This document shows positions 8,029 to 16,472 of a stretch of DNA of 47,657 bases, in pieces (position 1 is the first letter of the stretch; each line of letters starts with the position of its first letter). The position numbers and the translations under genes were made by a program. The notes under the pieces are model-generated. The model ran no database searches and had not been told where the DNA came from. It worked only from the letters and a program-made list of their open reading frames with translations. This stretch comes from Actinospica durhamensis (lineage in GTDB: Bacteria > Actinomycetota > Actinomycetes > Streptomycetales > Catenulisporaceae): positions 1-47,657 of the forward strand of contig NZ_JAGSOG010000034.1 in NCBI RefSeq assembly GCF_018139695.1, in the 5' to 3' direction.

Positions 8029-9369
8029 TCAGTTCGCCGTCGGGAACACGATCGCGGTGGCGATCGCCGTGAGCCCTTCGCCGCGGCCGGTGAATCCGAG
8101 GCCGTCGGTGGTGGCCGCGCTCACCCGGACCGGGGCGCCGGCGGCCTCGCTCAGCACGGCCTCGGCCTCGGCGCGGCGCGGGCCGAGCTTCGGGCGCTGC
8201 CCGATCAACTGGACCGCGACGTTGCCGATGTGCAGGCCGGCCTCGCGTACCCGGCGGGCCGCCTCGGCCAGCAGCACGATGCCGGCGGCGCCCTTCCACT
8301 CGGGCTGGTCGGTGCCGAAGTTCGAGCCGAGGTCGCCCAGACCCGCGGCCGAGAACAGCGCGTTGCAGGCCGCGTGGGCGACCACGTCCGCGTCGGAGTG
8401 GCCGAGCAGGCCGCCCTGACCCGGCCAGTCGAGGCCGGCCAGGCGCAGCGGGCGGGGGGCGAGCTCGAGGTCCGCCTCGGTCGCGAAGGCGTGCACGTCC
8501 ACGCCCACGCCCACCATCGGCAGGGGCATCGGGGACGTCGGTGGCGTCGCGGGCGAGTCGGGCATCGGGGACTCCTTCCGGCGCGCGGCGAGCACGGCCT
8601 CGGCCAGTACGAGATCGAACGGCGTGGTGACCTTGAACGCCTCGACGTGTCCGGGGATCATCGCCACCGGCAGGCCCAGGGACTCGACCAGGCCCGCGTC
8701 GTCGGTCGCGTCGTGGCCGGCCGCGGCGTGGGCGCGCTCGAGCAGGTCGCGGCGGAAGCCCTGCGGGGTCTGGATGGCGCGCAGCGCACTGCGGTCGACC
8801 GTGCGTTCGACCAGGTCGTGGGCCGGTCCGAGGCTGGACGTCTCAGTATGCGGACGCACGGATTTGATCGTGTCGGCGACGGGAAGCACCGGAATGACGG
8901 CGTCGGCTCCGGCGCGTACCGCGGCCACGACGTCGGCGACGGTGGACGGCGGAGTAAGCGCACGGGCGGCGTCGTGCACGAGCACCACGTCGCAGTCCGC
9001 AGGGACGGCAGCGAGGGCGAGTGCGACGGATTCCTGCCGGGTGGCGCCGCCGGGCACGATCAGGACCGTGCCCGCGGCGAGCGGGCCCCGGGGAGAGTGA
9101 GGTGTCGTGTCCGGCTCGCCCGACGCGGTCGCGACGGGCTCGAGCGCGGACAGGATGCGCGCCACCTCGGCCAGGCCCTCGGCCGAGGGCGGGGCCGCGA
9201 CGACGACCAGATCGATCCGGTCGGAGGCGAGCAGTCCGCGCACCGCGTGCAGCAGGATCGGCTCACCGCCGATGGAACGCAGGGCCTTGGGAGCGCCCGG
9301 GCCGAGCCGTTCGCCGCGGCCGGCCGCGGGAACAAGGGCGGCCGTGCGCGGCGTCGGAGGTCGGGTCAC
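8029..9369 (-). CDS. ispDF: Bifunctional MEP cytidylyltransferase / MECDP synthase (IspD-IspF)
   Basis: A single 446-residue frame carries both enzymes of the non-mevalonate isoprenoid pathway. Residues 1 to about 245 are Isp[11 protein letters not shown] with a downstream Lys, [13 protein letters not shown] and [11 protein letters not shown] Pro/Ser-rich linker follows. From about residue 285 comes Isp[11 protein letters not shown] with the Asp-x-His metal ligands, [21 protein letters not shown] and [14 protein letters not shown]. The fusion joins non-consecutive steps, since IspE acts between them. Streptomyces, as I recall, has separate adjacent ispD and ispF genes. It lies 37 bases downstream of carD and is probably cotranscribed. 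The start is GTG 9369. Confidence 0.93.
   Translation of the reverse strand: MTRPPTPRTAALVPAAGRGERLGPGAPKALRSIGGEPILLHAVRGLLASDRIDLVVVAAPPSAEGLAEVARILSALEPVATASGEPDTTPHSPRGPLAAGTVLIVPGGATRQESVALALAAVPADCDVVLVHDAARALTPPSTVADVVAAVRAGADAVIPVLPVADTIKSVRPHTETSSLGPAHDLVERTVDRSALRAIQTPQGFRRDLLERAHAAAGHDATDDAGLVESLGLPVAMIPGHVEAFKVTTPFDLVLAEAVLAARRKESPMPDSPATPPTSPMPLPMVGVGVDVHAFATEADLELAPRPLRLAGLDWPGQGGLLGHSDADVVAHAACNALFSAAGLGDLGSNFGTDQPEWKGAAGIVLLAEAARRVREAGLHIGNVAVQLIGQRPKLGPRRAEAEAVLSEAAGAPVRVSAATTDGLGFTGRGEGLTAIATAIVFPTAN
8563..8577 (-). promoter_or_regulatory. Internal ribosome-binding site and ATG before the IspF domain
   Basis: Within ispDF, at the linker, AAGGAG (8572-8577) precedes an in-frame ATG (8563-8565) by 6 bases. 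This ATG is codon 269. Initiation here would give a free IspF of 178 residues, close to the usual length. It may be a relic of separate genes or a live internal start. Confidence 0.5.
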
Positions 9370-9406
9370 GGCGCGTAGGTTGACGGAGGTCGGATTGCGG
9401 GGCGAC

Positions 9407-9913
9407 TCAGGCGGTGGCGGCCGGACCCACCTGCGAGGCGAGCACCTCGTCCAGGATGGACTCCGCCTTGTCCTCGTTGGTGCACTCGGCCAGGGCCAGT
9501 TCGCTCACCAGGATCTGCCGGGCCTTGCCCAGCATGCGCTTCTCGCCGGCCGAGAGGCCGCGCTCACGGTCGCGCCGCCACAGGTCGCGTACGACCTCGG
9601 CGACCCGGATCACGTTGCCGGACGCGAGCTTCTCCAGGTTGGCCTTGTAACGCCGGGACCAGTTCGTCGGCTCCTCGGTGTACTCGGCACGCAGGACCTC
9701 GAAGACCTGGTCGAGGCCGTTCTGGTCGACGACGTCGCGGACGCCGACATCCTCGAGCTTGTCGGTGGGTACCATGAGGGTCAGATCGCCCTGGGCGACG
9801 CGGAGCCTGAGGTAGGCCTTCTCCTCACCCTTGATCATCCGGGTCTCGATCGCTTCGATGAGGGCGGCCCCATGGTGGGGATAGACGACGGTCTCGCCAA
9901 CCTTGAACGTCAT
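9407..9913 (-). CDS. carD: CarD-family RNA polymerase-binding regulator
   Basis: The 168-residue protein opens with [20 protein letters not shown], the Tudor-like RNA polymerase interaction domain of CarD/CdnL. The helical C-terminal DNA-binding domain contains [14 protein letters not shown] and the conserved [17 protein letters not shown] stretch. CarD stabilises open complexes at rRNA and other promoters and is essential in mycobacteria. It heads a probable carD-ispDF operon, as in many actinobacteria. The ATG at 9913 has a GGAAGGGG about 10 bases upstream. Confidence 0.95.
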   Translation of the reverse strand: MTFKVGETVVYPHHGAALIEAIETRMIKGEEKAYLRLRVAQGDLTLMVPTDKLEDVGVRDVVDQNGLDQVFEVLRAEYTEEPTNWSRRYKANLEKLASGNVIRVAEVVRDLWRRDRERGLSAGEKRMLGKARQILVSELALAECTNEDKAESILDEVLASQVGPAATA

Positions 9914-10227
9914 GTGATGCGTACCCCTTCCGTGGGTAACCAGGATAACACGCGCGCACCGGTTTCTGAAGGGCGTTTGCCCAGGTCAGATAGGTGATGC
10001 CCACTTGACAAGCGCTCGGATGGCGTACTCGCCCCTGGTCAGCGCGGCGTGGCGGGCCCGGCGCGCTGCCCAAGAATCTTCGTTTCACACCTTTCGACCG
10101 GGGCGCGCGGAGGGGTTTCGCAGCACCTGGAGCGGCAACACTCTGGGCAGACGCGGTGTACGGGCGCACAATGCTCGTACAGCGCGTGCTTGGACTGGGT
10201 GCCCTCGTTCAGGTGGGGTGATTGTTC
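9914..10227. other. Divergent intergenic region upstream of carD
   Basis: This 314-base gap lies between carD (minus) and a small membrane protein gene (plus). It should hold the carD promoter, but I could not assign one with confidence. A consensus TTGACA occurs at 10005-10010 on the plus strand, yet its best -10 partner is only 15 bases away. No gene-like frame with a good ribosome-binding site is visible. Confidence 0.35.
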
Positions 10228-10533
10228 GTGGATTCGAGCAGCGAGTATTCCTCGTCGTGGGACGGCGCCCGCGACGAGCCGGACGCGGCGATAGTGGCGC
10301 ACTGGCCGGATGGAACGGCCATTACCGAGGGGCAGTGGCGCGCCCCGGTCGACCCACGGGAACTGATGCCGGATCAGCGCCGCTACCAGCGGGAGCTGCG
10401 GTGGGTCAGCCGGCGCTCCAGGGTGGCCGGGGCCCTGCGGGTCCTCGGCACGCCCCGCGGCGTCGTCGCCATCCTGCTCGCGGCGGCGTTGCTCTCCGCT
10501 TCCGTGGTCACGGCCCTCGGAGCGATCAAGTAA
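10228..10533 (+). CDS. Small tail-anchored membrane protein of unknown function
   Basis: About 101 residues: an acidic, Ser-rich N terminus, a middle part with VDPRELMPDQRRYQRELRWV, and one C-terminal hydrophobic helix (GVVAILLAAALLSASVVTAL). I do not recognise the family. GTG 10228 is preferred over TTG 10222 because AGGTGGGG lies 9 bases upstream of the GTG but only 3 from the TTG. It is divergent from carD, which may reflect a conserved neighbourhood rather than a shared function. Confidence 0.55.
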   Translation: MDSSSEYSSSWDGARDEPDAAIVAHWPDGTAITEGQWRAPVDPRELMPDQRRYQRELRWVSRRSRVAGALRVLGTPRGVVAILLAAALLSASVVTALGAIK

Positions 10534-10827
10534 GGCGCGATCGTACGTACACGGTCGCCGCCGGCCGACTCGGACACCGAGCACGCGGTCAGAGAGTCGG
10601 TCGGCGACGTTCGTGGGCGCCGCGCCCGTGCCCGCTGGGCAGATCGGGTGAATCAGGACCATAGCCCCGCGCGTCGCGCGGTGCTCTCGCGCGCGTGCAC
10701 ACGGCCGGGACATCGGGTTGCGCAAACGTCCATCCCGGTGAGTCGCCGTCAAACGCGGTCAGTACGCTGTGGCTAAATACTTTCTGAGTAGCGACCACAG
10801 TAGCCACCGCGAGGAGCCTGACCCACC

Positions 10828-11598
10828 GTGAGCAGCAACCCCCACTCCAGCGCGCCTAGCCCGCGAGCCTCGCGGAAGAGCCCGCTGCGCACCCGTCGCA
10901 ACCGCACCGCCCTGGCCGGCGCCGCGCTCCTGGTCGCCCTGCCCGTGCTGGCCGCCTGCTCCGCCGGGACGAACCCCGAGGTGTACGACATCAAGCCGGA
11001 CAACGGCCTGGCGACCGCCGGCGACATGTGGATCAGCAACGTGTGGGTCGTCTCCGACGCGAACACCGGCAACGCCGAGGTCATCGGCCAGGTGGCCAAC
11101 ACGAACCCGAGCCAGAGTGAGACCACTCAGCTGACCTCGGTCACCGTCAACGGCCAGCCCGCCAGCGTGCAGGAGACCGGCACCTCCACGCTCTCCCCGG
11201 GCGTCACGGTCACCGGCTCGGACGTGAGCATCCCCGGCCTGCGCTCGGTGCAGTTCGGGCAGCAGGGGCAGCCGCAGCTGCTGGCCACCGACCCCGGCGT
11301 GGTCATCGGCCAGAACGCCCAGGTCGTCTACACCTTCTCGGACGGCACCACGGCCACCGTGACCGCGCAGGTGCAGCCGAACAGCGGCCTGTGGGCGCAG
11401 TACAACCCCAACGGCCCGTCCACCGCGACCGCGCTGCCCACGACCACGGCGAGCGGCACCGCGACCCCGACCGCGACCGCCTCGACCACCGCCACCGGCA
11501 CCTCGACGGCGACGGCGAGCACGACCGCGAAGGCCACCTCGAGCAGCACCGGCAACACCGTGTTCAGCGGCACGCCCAACCCGAGCTCGAGCTCCTGA
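10828..11598 (+). CDS. Secreted lipoprotein with Ser/Thr/Ala-rich tail
   Basis: The 256-residue product has a basic N region (RKSPLRTRRNR), a hydrophobic core and a lipobox ending LAAC at about residues 43-46. The globular part, from about 50 to 190, contains MWISNVWVVSD and a beta-rich pattern with VIGQVANTNPSQ. It loosely resembles the DUF461/PCuAC-like lipoproteins found near phoU in Streptomyces; I cannot confirm that. The last 65 residues are an almost pure Thr/Ala/Ser linker that could span the cell wall or carry glycans. A strong terminator follows, so it is probably monocistronic. Confidence 0.75.
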   Translation: MSSNPHSSAPSPRASRKSPLRTRRNRTALAGAALLVALPVLAACSAGTNPEVYDIKPDNGLATAGDMWISNVWVVSDANTGNAEVIGQVANTNPSQSETTQLTSVTVNGQPASVQETGTSTLSPGVTVTGSDVSIPGLRSVQFGQQGQPQLLATDPGVVIGQNAQVVYTFSDGTTATVTAQVQPNSGLWAQYNPNGPSTATALPTTTASGTATPTATASTTATGTSTATASTTAKATSSSTGNTVFSGTPNPSSSS

Positions 11599-11657
11599 AC
11601 CGCCGGGCTCCCGGGCTCCCCGAGCCCCGGAGCCGCCCGGCCCGCGCACCGCACGAC

Positions 11658-11697
11658 GACGGCCTCCCCGCAGCACGCGGGGAGGCCGTCAGGTTTT
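11658..11697 (+). terminator. Rho-independent terminator of the lipoprotein gene
   Basis: A perfect 14-base-pair stem (11658-11671 with 11677-11690) with a 5-base loop is followed by AGGTTTT. It lies about 60 bases after the lipoprotein stop and faces convergent phoP. Confidence 0.8.
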
Positions 11698-11699
11698 CG

Positions 11700-11727
11700 C
11701 AGGGCCCGGATCAGGGCCCGGATCAGG
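11700..11727. repeat. 12-bp direct repeat, 2.3 copies
   Basis: The unit CAGGGCCCGGAT is repeated twice in tandem and followed by CAGGGG, between the lipoprotein terminator and the phoP stop codon. No function is apparent. Confidence 0.6.
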
Positions 11728-11763
11728 GGCGGCGGTGCCGGGGCCGGCGGGCCGGCCGGATTT

Positions 11764-12447
11764 TCACGGCTCGAACTTGTAGCCCAGGCCGCGGACCGTC
11801 ACCAGGTAGCGCGGCAGCGCCGGATCCGGCTCGATCTTCGCGCGCAGCCGCTTGACGTGCACGTCCAGCGTCTTGGTGTCGCCCACGTAGTCGGCGCCCC
11901 AGACCCGGTCGATCAGCTGCATCCGGGTCAGCACCCGGCCGGCGTTGCGCAGCAGCATCTCCAGCAGCTCGAACTCCTTGAGCGGCAGCTGCACGCCGTT
12001 GCCCGCGACGCTCACCGTGTGCCGCTCCACGTCCATCCGGACCGGTCCGGCCTCCAGCGCGGAGTCCTCGAGCTCCTCGGTCTGCCCGCCGTGGCGGCGC
12101 AGCACCGCCCGGATCCGGGCGACCAGCTCGCGCGAGGAGAACGGCTTGGTCACGTAGTCGTCGGCGCCGAGTTCGAGGCCGACGACCTTGTCTATCTCCG
12201 AGTCCTTGGCGGTCAGCATGATCACCGGGACACTCGAGCGCGTCCGCAGTTGCCGGCAGACCTCGGTGCCGGGCAGCCCGGGCAGCATCAGGTCAAGCAG
12301 CACCAGGTCGGCCCCGTGCCGGTCGAACTCGTCCAGGGCCTCGGGTCCGGTGGCCGCCACGGCCACCTCGAAGCCCTCATTGCGCAGCATGTAGGAAAGC
12401 GGGTCGCTGAACGACTCCTCGTCCTCGACTACCAGCACCCTGGTCAC
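11764..12447 (-). CDS. phoP: OmpR-family response regulator PhoP (RegX3-like)
   Basis: This 227-residue regulator has a receiver domain with acidic pocket VVEDEE, phospho-acceptor Asp52 (LLDLMLPG), Thr (MLTAKD) and Lys (VTKPFSSRE). The winged-helix domain contains LPLKEFELLEML and TLDVHVKRLRAKIE, ending GLGYKFEP. Family and context (phoR upstream, phoU divergent) identify the phosphate-starvation regulator called PhoP in Streptomyces and RegX3 in mycobacteria. Its GTG overlaps the phoR stop as GTGA (12444-12447), so the pair is translationally coupled. Confidence 0.93.
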   Translation of the reverse strand: MTRVLVVEDEESFSDPLSYMLRNEGFEVAVAATGPEALDEFDRHGADLVLLDLMLPGLPGTEVCRQLRTRSSVPVIMLTAKDSEIDKVVGLELGADDYVTKPFSSRELVARIRAVLRRHGGQTEELEDSALEAGPVRMDVERHTVSVAGNGVQLPLKEFELLEMLLRNAGRVLTRMQLIDRVWGADYVGDTKTLDVHVKRLRAKIEPDPALPRYLVTVRGLGYKFEP

Positions 12448-13658
12448 GTCGTTCGACTCCCTGTCGTGATTCTGGTCGGTTGGCTGTGGGTTGGTTCGAG
12501 CTCGGACACCGGGGCGACTTGGGCCACCGGCAGCCGCAGGGTGAAGGTGGAGCCGGCGCCCTCCACGCTCCAGACCGAGACGTCGCCGCCGTGCGTGGCG
12601 GCGATGTGCTTGACGATCGCGAGCCCGAGGCCGGTGCCGCCGGTCACGCGCGAGCGCGCCGGGTCCACCCGGTAGAAGCGCTCGAAGATGCGGTTGAGGT
12701 CCTGGTCCGGGATGCCCACGCCCTGGTCGGTGACGGACAGCTCGGCCAGATCGCCCTCCACCCGGACCGAGACGACCACCTTGGTCCGATCGGGTGAGTA
12801 GTTCACCGCGTTCTCCACCAGGTTGCCGACCGCGGTGGTCAGCTGGCCCAGGTCGCCGAGCACCCGGGTGTGCTCGGGCCCGGTGGCGACCAGCTCGATC
12901 TGCCGGGCCTCGGCGACCTCGGCCACCCGCTCCCGGGCCGCCGCCACCACCTCGGCCAGGTCCACCGGGACCGCCTTGGCCAGCGGGTCGTCGCCCTGCA
13001 CCCGGGACAGGTCGATCAGGTCCTGCACCAGGTTGGTCAGCCGGTGCGCCTCCTTGGACATCCGCCCGGCGAAGCGGCGGACCGCGTCCGGGTCGTCGCT
13101 GGCGCTCAGGACGGCCTCGGCCAGCAGCGAGAGCGCGCCGACCGGGGTCTTGAGCTCGTGGCTGACGTTCGCCACGAAGTCGCGGCGCACCTCGTCCACC
13201 CGGCGGGCCTCGGTGCGGTCCTCGACCAGCACCAGGACCAGGTGCGCCCCGAGCGGGGCGACCCGCACCGAGACGGCCAGGGTGTCCTGGCCCAGCGGGC
13301 CGCGTGGCAGTTCCAGCTCGACCTGGCGTATCTCCCCGTCCCGGCGCACCTGCCGGGCGATCCCGGTCAACTCCTCCGGCACCAGCCGCTGGCCGCGTAC
13401 CAGCCCCAGGGCATGCGCCGCGGGCGAGGCCTTGACCACCGCGTCGCTCGGGTCAAGCAGCACCGCGGAGGAGCGCAGCACCTGCAGCACGGCCGCCACG
13501 CCCGGCGGCACCAGCGGCTCGGGCTGCGGCTCGAGCCGGCGCCGGTCCCGCTCGCTCCAGCGGAACGCCAAGCCCGCCGCGACCCCCACCACCAGCGCGA
13601 TCAGCGCGGAGGCCGAGGCAGCCGCGACGTGGAAGGCGGAGGCGTCGAATATGTGCAC
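12444..13658 (-). CDS. phoR: Sensor histidine kinase PhoR (SenX3-like)
   Basis: The 404-residue kinase has one N-terminal membrane helix (SALIALVVGVAAGLAF then RWSERD), a PAS-like region (about 50-150), a HisKA motif RRDFVANVSHELKTP with His167, and an HATPase domain with N box (NLVENAVNYSPD), GVGIPDQDLNRIFERF and GTGLGLAIVKHIA. The SenX3/PhoR class has a short extracellular part and is thought to sense phosphate through the Pst/PhoU complex. I use GTG 13658; the frame is open to 13736, but that extension would run through the promoter region. A TACTCT sequence ends 4 bases before the GTG, so a leaderless mRNA is possible. Confidence 0.9.
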   Translation of the reverse strand: MHIFDASAFHVAAASASALIALVVGVAAGLAFRWSERDRRRLEPQPEPLVPPGVAAVLQVLRSSAVLLDPSDAVVKASPAAHALGLVRGQRLVPEELTGIARQVRRDGEIRQVELELPRGPLGQDTLAVSVRVAPLGAHLVLVLVEDRTEARRVDEVRRDFVANVSHELKTPVGALSLLAEAVLSASDDPDAVRRFAGRMSKEAHRLTNLVQDLIDLSRVQGDDPLAKAVPVDLAEVVAAARERVAEVAEARQIELVATGPEHTRVLGDLGQLTTAVGNLVENAVNYSPDRTKVVVSVRVEGDLAELSVTDQGVGIPDQDLNRIFERFYRVDPARSRVTGGTGLGLAIVKHIAATHGGDVSVWSVEGAGSTFTLRLPVAQVAPVSELEPTHSQPTRITTGSRTT

Positions 13659-13730
13659 ACGATCAGAGTAAGCGGCCAAACCAGGCGTTTCGAAGGCTCG
13701 GAGGGCTCCCAAGGCCTTCCGTCGCCGAGA

Positions 13731-13763
13731 ATTCACGTGTGGGTTGCATTTGATTCACCCATC
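13731..13763. promoter_or_regulatory. Candidate PHO box between phoR and phoU
   Basis: Three adjacent 11-base units (ATTCACGTGTG, GGTTGCATTTG, ATTCACCCATC) match the known actinobacterial PhoP site format, in which 11-base direct repeats carry a GTTCACC-like core. The box lies about 73 bases from the phoR start and 71 from the phoU start. It would let PhoP autoregulate both transcripts. The middle unit is the weakest. Confidence 0.55.
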
Positions 13764-13833
13764 GGCGTGGCCCGGCTGAGGGCGGGCCCGTACCGTATGC
13801 GAGAGTCCCGTTCCATCCCCTCAGGAGTGATCC

Positions 13834-14472
13834 ATGCGCGACGTCTACCACGAAGAGCTCGACTCGATCGGTGCCACACTGATCGAGATGTCCGGCCTGG
13901 TGGCCAGCGCGCTCAACCAAGCCACGACGGCCATCATGAACGCCGACCTGCAGCTCGCGGAGAAGGTCATCGCCGCCGACGACCAGGTCGACGCGCTGCA
14001 GAAGGCTCTCGACGCCCGCGCTCTGGACCTGCTCGCCCGGCAGCAGCCGGTGGCCGGCGACCTGCGCACCATCATCACCTCGCTGCGGATGAGCGCGGAC
14101 CTGGAGCGGATGGGCGACCTGGCCCGGCACGTGGCCAAGGTGGCCCGGCTGCGCTACCCCGAGATAGCCATCCCCGAGGAGCTGCGCCAGACCGTGGCCG
14201 AGATGGGCCGGATCGGCGAGGAGCTCGCCCACAAGACCGGCGAGATCATCGACGGCCGCGACGTCGAGGCCGCGCGCCTGCTCGAGGCCGAGGACGACGC
14301 GATGGACCGGCTGCACCGCGCCCTGTTCAGCGCGCTGCTGCACGAGGGCACGCCCTACCCGGTGGAGACCGCCATCGACGTGACCCTGGTCGGCCGCTAC
14401 TACGAGCGCTTCGCCGACCACGCCGTCTCCGTCGCGCGCCGCATGATCTTCCTGGTGACCGGCGACTACTGA
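13834..14472 (+). CDS. phoU: Phosphate-specific transport/regulatory protein PhoU
   Basis: The 212-residue all-helical protein has the two tandem PhoU repeats. The first contains LADLERMGDLARHVAKVARL-type helix signatures (SADLERMGD) and the second YYERFADHAVSVARRMIF, the metal-binding (E/D)xxxD motifs. PhoU connects phosphate import by Pst to inhibition of PhoR. The ATG has AGGAG 6 bases upstream (13823-13827) and a TACCGT -10-like hexamer near 13788. No pst genes are in the window. Confidence 0.95.
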   Translation: MRDVYHEELDSIGATLIEMSGLVASALNQATTAIMNADLQLAEKVIAADDQVDALQKALDARALDLLARQQPVAGDLRTIITSLRMSADLERMGDLARHVAKVARLRYPEIAIPEELRQTVAEMGRIGEELAHKTGEIIDGRDVEAARLLEAEDDAMDRLHRALFSALLHEGTPYPVETAIDVTLVGRYYERFADHAVSVARRMIFLVTGDY

Positions 14473-14540
14473 GCCGCCGCGCACACGGGAACGCCTCCCC
14501 GGGCGCGATGAGCGTCCGGGTGCACAGGGAAGCAACGGGA

Positions 14541-14572
14541 GACGCCCCGCCGGATTCGTCCGGCGGGGCGTC
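14541..14572 (+). terminator. Terminator hairpin after phoU
   Basis: A perfect 14-base-pair stem closes a TTCG tetraloop (loop 14555-14558), about 70 bases after the phoU stop. UUCG loops give unusually stable RNA hairpins. The same hairpin could act on the opposite strand for the convergent small membrane gene. Confidence 0.8.
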
Positions 14573-14614
14573 GCGCGTTCGCCGGTTCGCGGGGTGAGCC
14601 GCTCCGGTACGGCG

Positions 14615-14923
14615 TCAGCCGAGGCCGCCGGCTTTCAGGAGCAGCGCCACCCCGCCGACGACGAACGCCAGGCCCATGAGACCGGTCAGCGAGCCCGTCC
14701 AGAATCGGACCGACTGGTTCTCGTTGTTGAGCTGACCCCTCGCGTCTAAAAGCGGCTGGCGCACCACGAGGTCCGTGATGAGGCCGTCCGCGCCGCCGCG
14801 CGCGGCTCGCTTGGCGTCTCGCCACTGCCGGAGAATCCTGGAGGCCCCGTGACACGCGCCGGCGCCCATACCCAGCATGAGCACGCCGAAGACACCGTCA
14901 GCGACCGTATTCGAACTCGACAT
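14615..14923 (-). CDS. Small two-helix membrane protein of unknown function
   Basis: The 102-residue protein has a Gly/Ala-rich hydrophobic N segment (GVFGVLMLGMGAGA), a basic middle (RILRQWRDAKRAARGG) and a C-terminal helix (LTGLMGLAFVVGGVALLLKAG). I do not recognise it. A GGGGGAAG lies just upstream of ATG 14923. It stands alone between the phoU and gpmA terminators. Confidence 0.6.
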   Translation of the reverse strand: MSSSNTVADGVFGVLMLGMGAGACHGASRILRQWRDAKRAARGGADGLITDLVVRQPLLDARGQLNNENQSVRFWTGSLTGLMGLAFVVGGVALLLKAGGLG

Positions 14924-15029
14924 CTGCTTCCCCCCGTTCGAAATCCCGCCTGAATCCAGCCGATGATTCCACGCGCCGAAGATGGGGTCACCCCGGATGC
15001 GGGCGCCCCACCCGGCCCAGCACGCGAAA

Positions 15030-15068
15030 CGGCCCCTCGGCAGCCGGAAACGCGCTGCTGAGGGGCCG
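15030..15068 (-). terminator. Terminator hairpin after gpmA
   Basis: A 15-base stem (15030-15044 with 15054-15068) with one mismatch and a 9-base loop lies 15 bases beyond the gpmA stop. Confidence 0.65.
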
Positions 15069-15083
15069 CCAGAGTGACTACGC

Positions 15084-15839
15084 CTACTTCTTGCCCTGGT
15101 TCTTGACCGCCTCGATCGCCTCGGCCGCGGCGGCCGGGTCGAGGTACTCGCCGCCCGGGGTGACCGGGCGCAGGTCGGCGTCGAGCTCGTAGTAGAGCGG
15201 GATGCCGGTGGGGATGTTCAGGGCCGCGATGTCCGCGTCCGAGACCCCGTCGAGGTGCTTGACCAGCGCGCGCAGCGAGTTGCCGTGGGCGGCGACCAAG
15301 ACGGTGCGGTGGGCCAGCAGGTCGGGGACCAGCGCGTCGTACCAGTAGGGCAGCATCCGGTCGACCACGTCGGCCAGGCACTCGGTGCGCGGGCGCAGCT
15401 CGATCGGCAGCGCGGCGTAGCGCGGGTCGTGGTACTGCGAGTACTCGTCGTCCTCGGCCAGCAGGGGCGGGGGGACGTCGTAGGAGCGGCGCCAGAGCAT
15501 GAACTGCTCCTCGCCGAACTCGGCCAGCGTCTGCGCCTTGTCCTTGCCCTGCAGCGCGCCGTAGTGGCGCTCGTTCAGGCGCCAGGTGCGCGAGGTGGGG
15601 ATCCAGTGGCGGTCGATCTCGTTGAGCGCCAGCTGGGAGGTGCGGATGGCCCGGCGCAGCACGGAGGTGTGCAGCACGTCGGGCAGCAGGCCGCGGTCCC
15701 GGAGCAGCCGGCCGCCGCGGATCGCCTCCTCCTCGCCCTGGGCGGTGAGGTCCACGTCCACCCAGCCGGTGAACAGGTTCTTCGCGTTCCACGCGCTCTC
15801 GCCGTGGCGCAGCAGCACGAGGCGGTAGTTGTCAGCCAT
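15084..15839 (-). CDS. gpmA: 2,3-bisphosphoglycerate-dependent phosphoglycerate mutase
   Basis: The 251-residue enzyme interconverts 3- and 2-phosphoglycerate in glycolysis and gluconeogenesis. It has the phosphohistidine motif [10 protein letters not shown] (His12), the second catalytic His in [15 protein letters not shown], and the family segments [17 protein letters not shown] and [11 protein letters not shown]. Length is normal. The ATG at 15839 is unambiguous. The gene sits near mshA and the senX3-regX3-type pair, as in mycobacteria. Confidence 0.96.
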   Translation of the reverse strand: MADNYRLVLLRHGESAWNAKNLFTGWVDVDLTAQGEEEAIRGGRLLRDRGLLPDVLHTSVLRRAIRTSQLALNEIDRHWIPTSRTWRLNERHYGALQGKDKAQTLAEFGEEQFMLWRRSYDVPPPLLAEDDEYSQYHDPRYAALPIELRPRTECLADVVDRMLPYWYDALVPDLLAHRTVLVAAHGNSLRALVKHLDGVSDADIAALNIPTGIPLYYELDADLRPVTPGGEYLDPAAAAEAIEAVKNQGKK

Positions 15840-15881
15840 GCTCCGAGACTATCCGAGCGGCCCCGGCCGACTCCGGGCGCG

Positions 15882-16472
15882 TCAGTCCTTGGAACGCGGC
15901 CGGTCCGGGCCGGGGCTCTGCGGGTCCGGGGCGCTCGGCTCGCCCGCCTCGTCCGGCTCACCCGGCTCTTCGGGCCGCAGCCGTTCGAAGGCGGCCAGGT
16001 TGAAGGTGGGCTCGCCGCGCTTGAGCCGCCAGGCCCACTCGCGCCGGATGGAGGTGGCGAAGCCGAGCTCCAGCAGGGTGTTGAAGCTGCCGTCGGCCGC
16101 ATCGAGCACGGTGCCGAGCAGCCGGTCCACCTCGGCCGCGGTGACCGAGGCCAGCGGCAGCCGGCCGACCAGGTAGACGTCGCCGTGCGCGTCGATGGCG
16201 AAGGCGATCCCGGCCAGCCGGGCGTTGCGCTCGAGCAGCCAGCGGTAGACGTTCTCGTGGTTCTCGTCGGCGCCACGCACGACGAAGGCGTTCACCGAGA
16301 GCGTGTGGTCGCCGAGCAGGAGCGAGCAGGCGGTGGCGAGCTTGCGGGTGCCCGGCAGCGTGACCACGTAGTGGCCCTCGCCGGGCTGCTCGAACTCGGC
16401 CTCGGCCTCCCGCAGCGCCCGCTCGATCTCGGCGGCGGCCTGCCTGCGGGCGGATCGCTCGTCCTTGGTCAC
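15882..16472 (-). CDS. YbjN domain protein
   Basis: The 196-residue protein has a charged N-terminal helix ([22 protein letters not shown]), then a YbjN/type III chaperone-like alpha-beta domain ([46 protein letters not shown]), and a disordered Pro/Glu/Asp tail. YbjN proteins are chaperone-like with poorly defined roles. The GTG at 16472 overlaps the mshA stop as GTGA, so it is coupled to mshA; this gene pair is conserved in actinobacteria. The open frame extends upstream as a shadow of mshA and was cut. Confidence 0.85.
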   Translation of the reverse strand: MTKDERSARRQAAAEIERALREAEAEFEQPGEGHYVVTLPGTRKLATACSLLLGDHTLSVNAFVVRGADENHENVYRWLLERNARLAGIAFAIDAHGDVYLVGRLPLASVTAAEVDRLLGTVLDAADGSFNTLLELGFATSIRREWAWRLKRGEPTFNLAAFERLRPEEPGEPDEAGEPSAPDPQSPGPDRPRSKD

